DNA of 64,000 nt from Oscillatoria nigro-viridis PCC 7112 (GTDB lineage: Bacteria > Cyanobacteriota > Cyanobacteriia > Cyanobacteriales > Microcoleaceae), in contig NC_019729.1 in the NCBI RefSeq assembly GCF_000317475.1, positions 6,643,445 through 6,707,444 on the forward strand, written 5' to 3'. Below are positions 36,190 through 47,300 of the stretch, piece by piece. The first letter of the stretch is position 1. Every line of letters starts with the position of its first letter. The notes under the pieces are model-generated. The model did no database searches and was not told the origin of the DNA. It saw only the letters and a program-made list of their open reading frames with translations. The position numbers and the translations under genes were made by a program.

Positions 36190-36240
36190 TAGTCATTCGT
36201 TGACTGTTGACTGTTGACTGTTGACTGATGACTGTTGAGT
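36190..36240. repeat. TTGACTG heptad array
   Basis: About six tandem GTTGACT(G) heptamers between cobH and the psb32 gene end. Confidence 0.75.
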
Positions 36241-36259
36241 GCCAACTGCAAAGTGACAA

Positions 36260-37066
36260 CTAAGTTTCCGACGACGAAGAAGACTTGCCCAGCACCGGAG
36301 TCAGGAATGCCACCAAAACTCCGATCGCAAAACCGGACACATTCCGAACCACAGGCAACCAGTCAGAAGTCCGAGTCACCACCGGCCCGAGTCCGAAAGC
36401 GAAAAACAGAATGCCCCACAGCGGCGAAAAAATCAGCGCCCACTGCCAAGCCACAACCTGTCCCGGCTTCCGAGGCTGAGCCGCAAACCCGCAGATGACG
36501 CCGCCAACCACCGACGTAATTAAGGTCAGAACCCACTGTTCCCTCGGCAAACCGGGAACCACGCGGCATCCGCCCTGACGCAAACAGCCTTCGATCGACT
36601 CCAAAGATTCAATAATCGCTCGATCTTCCCCATTGTCCCGCACAAAAAATTGATTGCCGTAGCGGGTTTGCAGTTCTACCCAAAAAGTGCGCGGCAGCAG
36701 CGGATACAGCGAGTCGCCCACATTAAAATTGAGCAAATTGCCCCCTCGGGGGTCAGCAACTAATAACACACTCTTGTCATCTAGCCCCCAATAGCTTTTG
36801 ACAGCCAAACCGGGGGTGCGATCGTACTGAGTCAGCACTCGCAGTTTCCAGCCGGTTTCGGCTTCAAATGCCTTTAAATTTTTTGCCAAAGTTTGTTCTT
36901 CAATATCCGTAAGGGCTTTAGCTAAGTCAATGATCGGCGTCTGAGTTGAAGGCAACAAATCGGGATTATTGAAAGCGTGGGCTGCAGGTGCGATCGTCCA
37001 CACGGACAAAGCCAGAAAAAATGCGGCAACAGAGGCTAGAAATTTTCGCGGGAAAAGCTGTGACAT
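36260..37066 (-). CDS. psb32: TPM-domain thylakoid protein, Psb32-like
   Basis: 268 aa. A signal peptide (SVAAFFLALSVWTIAPAAHAF) is followed by a TPM (TLP18.3/Psb32/MOLO-1) domain: PIIDLAKALTDIEEQTLAKNLKAFEAETGWKLRV split over residues about 45-80, then LDDKSVLLVADPRGGNLLNFNVGD and RTFWVELQTRYGNQFF. Two C-terminal helices (VLTLITSVVGGVICGFAA, WALIFSPLWGILFFAFG) and a third hydrophobic stretch anchor it. Psb32 proteins protect photosystem II and speed its repair under light stress. A pair of Cys (GCLRQGGCR) sits after the TPM domain. It is a single-gene unit. Confidence 0.88.
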   Translation of the reverse strand: MSQLFPRKFLASVAAFFLALSVWTIAPAAHAFNNPDLLPSTQTPIIDLAKALTDIEEQTLAKNLKAFEAETGWKLRVLTQYDRTPGLAVKSYWGLDDKSVLLVADPRGGNLLNFNVGDSLYPLLPRTFWVELQTRYGNQFFVRDNGEDRAIIESLESIEGCLRQGGCRVVPGLPREQWVLTLITSVVGGVICGFAAQPRKPGQVVAWQWALIFSPLWGILFFAFGLGPVVTRTSDWLPVVRNVSGFAIGVLVAFLTPVLGKSSSSSET

Positions 37067-37820
37067 AGGAACTTATAATCCGGGTCTTAATGGTGAATGC
37101 TAGCTGGCGGTCTTAACCAGAGGATAAGAGAAAACTCATTTTTCTTTACAATTATTTACTTTACAGGAAGCCGAGAGCAAGGGGAAGGGTTCGGGGAAGG
37201 AAAGTTTTGAACAGGGAAGGGACTGACAATTAACTGTAGAGGGCGCGCGCGATCCAAGGCCAACCACCGTTAAACAAAAGCTCGATTTCCTGACGGGGTG
37301 AGTATCGAGCCCAGATATTGCACCCGCAATCAAAAACCTGTAGGGGCGGGTTCACCAAAAGCTTTAAGGGGTGCAGACAGGTTAAATAAACCCGCCCCCA
37401 CCCACAAAAAAGCCCCTTAAGTAGTTGCACATAATTAATTACACAGATTCTCGGCTCAAACCCTTACAAGCGTAAAGAGTCTTTATGTAATTAATTTTGT
37501 TTGGTTACTTATTGATATTGGTGCAACATCTGGGATTGATAATCATTGAAGCCGGTGCTAACAGAGAGAGACCGTATGTGCGATCGATGATTTAAGTATT
37601 TTCATGCCTCAAAAAACTTACTTTCATAAAGATTTAGCATAAGTTGAAAAACTCTCAGTAAATATACAGGAAATCAAACAGACTAGCAACACCCAAAAAA
37701 ACTCTGAATTTCTGTATTTTCCCGAATTTATTTATAATCGAGTCTAGCCGATGATCGAGATGAGTAATCGCTGAATAATGATTTAAAAGAAATTAACCAT
37801 TTCTCAAGGAGTGCGAGCGA
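37067..37820. other. Long gap upstream of the giant toxin gene
   Basis: No credible gene. The dispersed GTAGGGGCGGGTTCACCAA ... AAACCCGCCCCCACC repeat lies at 37331-37410. From about 37420 to 37800 the sequence is AT-rich and should contain the promoter of the giant gene. The first credible ribosome-binding site is AAGGAG at 37806-37811, nine bases before GTG 37821. Confidence 0.6.
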
Positions 37821-38324
37821 GTGCCTTTAACCGACCCGATTGGAGAACCTTTAACAGAAGTGGAATCCTTAATTCCCTAACTTGCCCCAACTTTCGCCCC
37901 ACAACTGCCGGGAATTCAGACTAACAAAACCTTATTATATCAAACTCCGGGCTCTTCTGAAAACTCCGAACAACCTAACTTAATAGAACCCGCAAGCGGG
38001 CCCGCATCCGAATTCAGTCGAACAGAAGCTGATGCTTTTATTATTAATAAAGCCTCCGATATTAACAGCATACCTTCTGCCAACACCAGCCCTCTGATAA
38101 CTAACAGCACTCTCAGGGATACAACAAATTCTGAAGTTGACCCTCTAATTGGTAAACTCGACTCGGACTTAGCAGACCCCCTAATCAACCCGAATCGAAT
38201 TGCATCAAATAACGTTTCTTCTGATGCTAATAAATCTGCGACTGACGTACCTCCAGTCAACTCGTCAATCAGCAACTCAGAACTAAATAAAACCACAGCA
38301 GCTACAACCGCTGTTCCCGATGAA
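37821..38324 (+). pseudogene. True 5' end of the giant toxin gene, with an in-frame stop at codon 20
   Basis: GTG 37821, preceded by AAGGAG, opens VPLTDPIGEPLTEVESLIP, then TAA at 37878-37880, then LAPTFAPQLPGIQTNKTLL and an unbroken frame of 148 codons into the long frame that continues at 38325. The composition (Ser/Thr/Asn/Pro/Glu-rich) is the same on both sides. CAA to TAA is a single transition. The TTG at 38325 has no ribosome-binding site and lies inside the low-complexity region. So the giant gene is either interrupted by a nonsense mutation, read through, or affected by a sequencing error. There is no signal peptide. Confidence 0.75.
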
Positions 38325-41300
38325 TTGCTGGAAAATCAAACACAATTCTCGCCAACCGCCTCCACAAAATCAGAACAAGATTCGGACAAAACATTACCCG
38401 TTGTAACTGCATCTACCACGAGCGAAAAAGCTTCGGACAAAACACCATTACCCGCTACCGCTGAAACGACTTCAAAACCCGAAGAACACCAAACGCCCTT
38501 ATCATCAGAGACTACACTCTTCTTCGAGTCATCACCAAACAAAATATCACCGGCAACTGCATCAACGACTGACAATTCAAGAGCAAATACAACATCACCC
38601 GCAACTGCGTCAGTCGCTGAAAACCCTGAACTAGATCGAACATCACCTGCAACTACATCAACGATTGATAAATCAGAACCAGATCAAACATCACCCGCAA
38701 CTGCGTCAGTCGCTGAAAACCCTGAACTAGATCGAACATCACCTGCAACTACATCAACGATTGATAAATCAGAACCAGATCAAACATTACCTGCAACTGC
38801 GTCAGTCGCTGAAAACCCTGAACTAGATCGAACATCACCTGCAACTACATCAACGATTGATAAATCAGAACCAGATCGAACATTACCTGCAACTACATCA
38901 ACGACTGACAAATCAGAACCAGATCAAACATCACCTGCGACTGCATCAACGACTGACAAATCAGAATCCAACAAAGCTTCACCTACCGAAATCTCCACCA
39001 CCAACAACTTAGATACAGCCACTAATCTAGAACCCAATAAAACCTCAACCCCAGAACCCGATCGAACCTCAACTCCTTCAACCAACATCAACTTTGACTC
39101 AAACGCATTCAGTGTCGATGAAAAAGGAATAATCGGCATACAATTCACATCCGACGGCGGGTGGTATAGCGGACAACTAGCCATCGTCAGCCTACTCGGA
39201 ATGGAAAAATTCGTTCCCGGTTCCGAGGCATTTATCAAAGAAGCAGCAAGTCGAGCTTTAAGCAACTCGACAAAGGGCTACATCGCAATTTCTGACGATT
39301 TAGAAGGAGCATATTACACCGATCCTAACAGCTCAGAAAACCTCAATTCCGGGCAATACCTCGGCACAAAAACATTTGCCATGACGCCTGGGGACAAATT
39401 CTTCTTCATGCTAGTACCCAACGGCACCGTACAGCAAGTATACGACAACCCCGCAATCGGCGGCGACAAAAAACCCCTATTTTCAATAGCTACAGACAAT
39501 CCCAGCGACGGCTTCAGTATCGGTCAAATTGCCGATATTACAGGAGAAGGCAAACTCTTTGTCATGGAAGACATGGGGCTGATTCAAGGGAGCGATCGGG
39601 ATTACGATGATATCACATTCCGTGTCACGGGCGCTACATCCAAAATAGTTCCCCTCAGCGAATTAGTTGACTCCTTCTCTGCATCAATTCACTCCCCGTT
39701 AATTCAAAAACTGAAGGGTGAATCGGATAAATCAGAGCCGAAATTTACCCGAGAATCAACTGTTACCAATTCCGGTGATAAATCCCAGGGAGAAACACCA
39801 TCGATAACTGCTGATAACGACCAACAAAAACCTCAGCCAACAGAAACATCAACAGTTGCTAACTCAGACAGCCAAGAATCGCCAGCCACAGAAACATCAA
39901 CAGTTGCTAACTCAGACAGCCAAGAATCGCCACCAACAGAAACATCAACAGTTGGTAAATCCGACAGCCAAGAATCACCACCAACAGAAACATCAACAGT
40001 TGCTAACTCAGACAGCCAAGAATCGCCACCAACAGAAACATCAACAGTTGCTAACTCAGACAGCCAAGAATCGCCACCAACAGAAACATCAACAGTTGGT
40101 AAATCCGATACTGAAGAATCGCAAGAAATAGAACAAACAGCCTCTCCCCCAGAGACACCCAGTGTTAGCCCTACTGAATTAAATTCGGAAATTGAACTGC
40201 CAGTATTAGCAGAATCTCTTGTCAGCGAGTCAGCAGATACTGAATCAATTAAAACCGACACAACTGCAACTAATCGCATTCCTCAATTGCCGGCTGAAGC
40301 CGACTATGGTGTAAACAATGCTGCTTCTCCACCAACCGCTGAAACTCTGCTGATTCCCACTCCCATCGCGTCACAGCCTCCTGCAAAAACATCTGAGATT
40401 GCCGATAATTTGGGCAAAGAATTGCCAAGAGAAACCGATGACAATATTCCTAATGCTGCGTCACAATTGCCGATCCAAATTACTGAGGTTATTCCCGCAT
40501 CCAAAGCTGTTGATACCCAAGAAAATGACCGGGATGTTACCGAAACCGCAGCCGAATTTGAAACCGAACAATTTCCCACAACAACCGCTGAGATTATTGC
40601 TACAGAAACAGAAAACGTTGCCGATTTAATTGAAGATGACACCACCTTCCCTGAAATAACAGCCGAATTTAAAACCGAACAATTGGTGACAAAAACCGAG
40701 TCAATTGTTGCCGCACCCGAAGCGGATGATACGGTTGAACGCGAACTCCCTGTTGCTGAAATAACAGCCGAATTTGAAAGCCAACAATTGCCACCAAAAA
40801 CAGACGATTTCGCTCTTGCAGAATTCACTGCTGATACAATTGATACGGACATCGCTGTCACCTTCACAGCAGCAGAATTAGAGACAGAAAACTCCCCGGC
40901 AATTGTCGTTAATTCTCTCGAAACCGACCCGCTAATTTCCCACTCAAACTCTAGCGTACAAACCGATTCTCCCATACCGGCACTTTTCTCAACTCCATTA
41001 GAAACAGCAGCAGGTACAGCACAGATAGCCTCAGTCGAAACCAGCGTTTCACCATCAACTCTTAAATCCCCACCCTCACCAACTTCAAACACTTATAATA
41101 GCAATTCAACTCCAACAGAAACTACCGTCGCTCAACCCGCGTATTCCGATACCAAAATAGCGCCAAAACCCGCAGATATATCGAGCGGTTGGCTGCCGCC
41201 GTTAGAAGTAGAAGAATCGGCTCAATTTTCGGACGGTATTGCAGACAGTAAATCTTATTCAACACAGGGTGCAGGCAACTTCCAAAGCAATATCAATCCC

Positions 41301-44300
41301 CCAACAAATCTCTCAACAACAACAACAGCCAATTTACCAATCCCCGGTACTTTCCTTGTAGATAACCAAGGAAAAGTCAGATTCGACTATGTATTTGACG
41401 GCGGCTACTTTGAAGGCGAACTTGGAGTTTTTAGCCTGGCAGGAATGGAAGCATTTACACCAGGAACTCCAGAATTCATTGCCGAAGCATCCCGTAGAGT
41501 TTTAAGCAATTCCACCGACGGACACATTGTAATTAGCGACTCGAAAGAAGGAGCCAAATTCACCGGTGCGATGCCGTTCGACGGGGATTGGGGCAGCGGC
41601 GAATATCAGGGTATCAAAACTTTCTCCATGAGCCCAGGCGACACCTTTGCCGTCATGTTAGTCCCCAACGGTACAGTACAGTCATCGCTCCAATCCTCGT
41701 ATGAGGGAAATTTGTACCCCTCACACCGTCCCTTATTCAGTATCGCCACAGCCAATCCCAACGATACCGCTCATCTGCTACAAATAGCCGACGTTACGGG
41801 CACCGGCAACACCTTTACCCTCGAAGATATGTCGGCCGCTAACTCGGACAGAGATTACAATGACCTAATCTTTAAAATTAGTGGCGCAACCGGAAACGCA
41901 CCGCTGCTTTCTACAGTCATCAACCCTGACAGAGAATGGCGCAATACAGCTTTAGGACAGCAATTGCTCGCCGAAGCCAATCCCCCGAATTCTGACAACA
42001 ATCCGCCCGTTGTTTCACCGACAAACGTTCGGACTTATACAGAATTAGAGACAACTATTTCATTAGAAAATCTTGCCACAGATGCAGAGGGCGACCCTCT
42101 GACAATTAGCGTCCTCAATCCAGTTAACGGCACAGTAATTTTCAATCCATCAACCAACAAAGCATCGTTTAAACCAGCAACTGGTTTCTCTGGAATTGCC
42201 AGCTTTGATTTCCTTGCCAGCGACGCTTTTGGGAGTTCAACTCCCGCGCGGGTGACAGTCAACGTCAGCGATGTTCCGCTGTTGAATCTAGATTTTGTGA
42301 AGCGAAATCCGCTCCTCAATGCAGGAGAAAATACGGAATTGATTGTGCTGGGAGATTTTGCCGACCAAAAAGGTGTAGTGCTGCCAGATTCTTATCTAAC
42401 TTACACTTCATTCAATCCAGAAGTAGCATCGATCGACTCTTCTGGAAATGTAACAGGTAAGGGAGACGGCACTTCGATTTTGAGCGCATCTCGAAATAAC
42501 TTGCAAGCAGTAACAGCGCTGCGAGTTGGAGAACTGCCAGCCCCAACAAATGATGCAGAATTTAATGCAGCGCTAGCAGAGATTAACGGTTTGAATGTCT
42601 ACCCCAAAGCAGTCACGATGACAGCAGGAATGGCACGAGCGCTGTTAGTAGGAATTGACAACATAGAACAATCCCCCAACTTAAAATTTGGTGCGACAGG
42701 AACTCGCTATTTCCCCGGCAACTCCAACTTATTGCAAGTGAATTCAGACGGCGTTATTACCGCCACAGAAGAAGGAGTTACCAACGTTACAGTCATTCAC
42801 GGTGCCGTCGAACAAGTCGTGCCGGTACGAGTCTCCGTTCCTGCCGCCGCCGGAACAATTTTAGGAGTAAATGGCGGTGCAGTTACTGGCAGCGACGGTT
42901 CAATTGTGATGCTGCCTGAGGGAGCTCTTGCCGGAGATACAGCGGTTAGTTTTACAGCTTTAAATAGCAGCAATCTATCGCTACCGCTTCCAGAAGGTTT
43001 GCAGTTTGCAGGAGGGTTCAATTTGGATGTGGGCGATAAACAGTTGAAATTGCCCGCCCAACTAGCAATTCCAGCCCCCGCCGGCTTGTCTCCAGGTACT
43101 GAAGTTTTATTTTTGCGCAAAGGTTCGCTACCGTCTGCGTTCAATGTTGAAAGCCCAACTTGGCTGATTCAAGAATCCGGTGTAGTCGATGCCAACGGTA
43201 CTATCCGCACTAATTCTCCACCCTTGAGCGGCCTTTTGGATAGCGGGGAATACTCGATACTTGCATGGCCGACCCTGGGGTTAGTAGGCGCGCCGACACT
43301 GCAAGGATTGCTCAATAACGCTACTTTCGATGCTACCCTTGCAGCTACTAAAGCACTCAATCTTTCCACAAATGTCGGTCTCCAAAACAGCTTTTTAGCA
43401 GCGAACGCCGGCTTAATCGGCATCGCTGCGGTCACTGGAGCTCAATTCGCCGCTACAATTTTGGTACTGGCTTACTTGGCTAAATACCTGCAATCTGGAT
43501 TGCAAGTTATTGCCATTCCACCAGTTGGTTTGCCCGTAGTTACTCCAGCGGGTGTCGAACTCAACCCCGATGGAATTCCCAGCGTCACTGCGACCCTAAA
43601 TATACCGACATTATTCCCCGCCGACCCCCAGGCACCTCCAGTCCTTCAAGGAGCTGAATTTAAGTTAGAAAATGGCACCCCAACAGTCGTCCTGACGGGC
43701 AGCAATTTCCTGAATAACTCCGGGGATTTGGGTGCGGAATTTGAGGATTTAACTGTTAGCTTCCGCGTCGGTGACAAGAGTTATCCCGGTGTTTTGATAC
43801 CGGAAGAAAACACCGATTTAGGAGAAAATCGCTACAAAATTGCTGTCGAAATTCCGCTCGCCGTATCTGTCGGCGATGCCAGCATTGTAGTGTCGAGGAA
43901 GCAGAAAAAACGCTTAGGGCACGGAGCAGCAGATTATGAGATTGTCGAACTCTCAAGTGAAGAAAATATCCGCCTCGCCCCTACCTGCCTTGAATGGGGA
44001 TTGGTAGCAGAACGTTCGAGCGACAGAATTAACGTTATTAACCTCAGAAATGCTGCATCGACTGTGGAAACTCAGACCAGTGAAAACTTGGCGGTTGCTG
44101 TTAACATTCCTGTAGGCAATCCCAATATTCCATCAGACCGACCGGAGTCAATCGCGGCTACTAATAATGCTACCCGCGCCTATGTAACTCTGGGGAATAC
44201 CGGCCGCGTGTCGGTGGTGGATTTGATGGCGCTGCGAGAGATAGATACTACCCCAGAAACGGCTACTGTGGATGCGATTACCTTGCCTTCTGGGGCCAGG

Positions 44301-47300
44301 CCGCAAGGTATTGTTATTGACCCCAAAGACAATTACGCTTACATTGCTGACCAGAGTCGTCCCAACATCTACGTCCTCGACATCAATCCGAATTCGGCAA
44401 CTTATCATACCGTAGTTGAGACAATTGCGATTGATTCGCCGTCGGGATTGCAACAGTTAACAATTAACAGCGACGAACGCAAACTTTTTGTAACTGGTTC
44501 CGACAGAAATATTCACGTTGTTAACATCGACCCGAGCGACAAACCTACCAATTCTAGTTCTAATCCCCGCAAGTGGCACGAACAAATTGGCAAAATATTA
44601 ACTCCAAATGGGGCAATGGGGATAACTGCAACTTCTGACCCGTCGAAGATAATTTTTACCAGCGGCAATACCGCTACAGACGGCAGCGGTTTGGGTGTCT
44701 TGGAAATTACCGACAGCGACCCCCTGAGTTTGGCGGCGGCGGCACGCTACGCGAACTTGTCACTGGGTAGCGATTCCGATTACTTTGATGTCAATGAGGG
44801 AGTGGCTGTAACGATAACGAAAGACGGGCAATATGCGTTTGTTGCAGGCCGCAACAATAGGGGAAACGTCAACCCTAGCGACGCGCGCTCCGGCGGCAAT
44901 ATTGGCATTATCTTTGACCCCCTCGGACCAAATCCTCGATTGGTGGCTGCAACTCGACCGATTCCGGGCAGCTTAACTAACAACGTAGCGCTTTCGAGCG
45001 ATGGCAAGTATTTGATTGCTTCTTATCCCACCCTAGAAGGGGGAGGAAGTGCCTACGTTTTCGATGTGGAGGAAATGATTAAAGCTGTAGAGAATCCGGG
45101 GAATTACAAGCTTGACGCCCGCAACAGGGGTGTGGGTACTTGGGGTTTCGAGGCAAGCAATCAGCGAGATGCGACAACTGCCGACCTCGCCCGCGTGCCG
45201 ATTGACGATATCAATCCTCTTGTGAGTATTGCGGCTGACTACGAAATTACGGGGGGAAATGGGATTAATAATTTCACCTTCAGCGTACCGGAGGGTACGA
45301 ACCGAGCTCCGATCGGTATTGGTGGCAATCCGAGGGGTTTGGCGATAGCCAGTGCGAGAAATTGGCTGGAATTAAAAGGACCGATCGGGGATAGCAAAAA
45401 CGATAGCACTCCTTTAATTCCTACTTTCAAATGGGACTTGAAAGGTGAGGATGAATTTTGCGGGCTTCCCGGTTTTAATCCCGATACTGATGTCAGCGAG
45501 GTCAATCTTTATGTCAGCGTGTTCCCGCAAGGAAACGGATTGTTGCCGGGCGATCGGTGGTCGGGGTTAAATTCGGCTGGCGACAAAGATTACAATCCCA
45601 ATCGGGTTCTGACTGCTCAATGGAAAAACGGTACGTGGACTTGGAATGGTGTCAGCAAAGCGGGTTCTCCTGAGGAGTTTACTCTTTCTAGCGATCGAAT
45701 GTTGACTGCCGGTCAGAAATATCACTGGGCTGTGGAAGCCGAGACGGATAAAGGGGAAAAGACAACTGCTTTTGGCAACTTTGAAACCTTACTGCCTGCG
45801 CCGATAGCTGGCGCGAATACTTTCAGCAGCGTTACTGTTTTAACGCGAGGCTTAGAAGCTCAACCTAATTTGATAGACCGCCAATTCGAGCAGATGGCTT
45901 CTCACCTGACTGAAGAAAATGCTTTGGTCATGCGTTACGATCGGGCTACTAACAAATGGGGGTGGCTGAATTTTGATGGCTCCAAAACCTTCTCCCCTCC
46001 AAGTCATAAATTTGGCGCACCACTGATACTAATCCCTGGATGGGAACAGCCACCAGAAGCAACCGCATTTAACTCTGGCTTTACTGAAGCAGCCGCAGAT
46101 GCCTTTTTTGCTTCAATGGTAGCTTTAAATCAAAGTTTGGAAAACACCCTTTTCAATTCACCTATGCACTTTATTGGGTTTGGTCAGGGTGCAGCGATCA
46201 ACAATGAAATTGTCCAGCGTTTGGGGACTTATTTTCCCCTCGCTGGCGGTACTAGCTCTGAAAACCGCGACCTCCAGATGACAACGCTCGATCCTCATGA
46301 TTTCGACCAAGATTACTTGGTAGGCTCCTTAAAAAGCTTCCGCGATCCATCCGTGCTAATCTGGGAAAATGTTACCTATGCCGATAACTATTATCAAAAC
46401 GTCCCCGCTCTGGATACACAGGAAACCAATACCCGTGCTGGTCGGCGAATTGCCGAGGCGGATTGGAACGTACATCTTGGTGGTTCTGATGGAACAGGCT
46501 CTGTTGATGGCTCGAGCCGGATGGGATTTACTGAACACAGCACGGATGGAAGGCCTCACATGCACGCTCTCACTTGGTATGGAGGAACAACTAACCTTAG
46601 CGGAAGTCAACTCCCCTTAAGGAATGGAGAGACGATTTACCGTCGGCTCGGAGATCTGGAACTAGATAGTTCAGGCAATCCAACCACACCCACGTGGTAC
46701 ACGCCCGCTCATGCGAACGCTAATTTTACTCACGGCGAACAACAAGCTCCTTGGGAAGGTATCGGTACAGGCTGGTTTTACTCGGTACTCGGCGGTGGCT
46801 CTCAATTACGCCCCTATGGTGTTAACGTAAGTAACCGCGTTCCCCTAACCGAGGACAACACCTACACAGACGAAACTATAGGTAACAGGATGCGGGGTGA
46901 CTATGCAGTTCCCACCCTTTTCAATGGTAATTTTGACGCCAGCAAACGTTTTACATATCAGAGCGTTCCAGGCTGGTCTTTTTACAACTCTTTAACTGTA
47001 TCCGACAATCCTAATGTGTCGCAAAGGCATTTGCACGAACGGGATGAGATTGATACCTTTTTAACTGAAGAGCAAAGAATATTAAACTACGGTTTTGCTT
47101 CACAAAACTATACCTTTAAGATGGGAGGTACTGATGGACCTCAAGAGATAATTCACAATCTCTTTGTTGTACCCGATCAAAACAGCTTACACGATAGTTT
47201 GAAGTTAGACCTGCACGTACCTGAAGACCAACTCGCTGCGGGAAGAAACATTACGGTTTCTATGCGAGCAGACGTAGCTGGTTACGAACAGTTCAGGTCA

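Noticed and set aside
40304..41092. Minus-strand open frame of 262 codons
   Set aside because: Antisense of the low-complexity part of the giant gene; no motif or ribosome-binding site.
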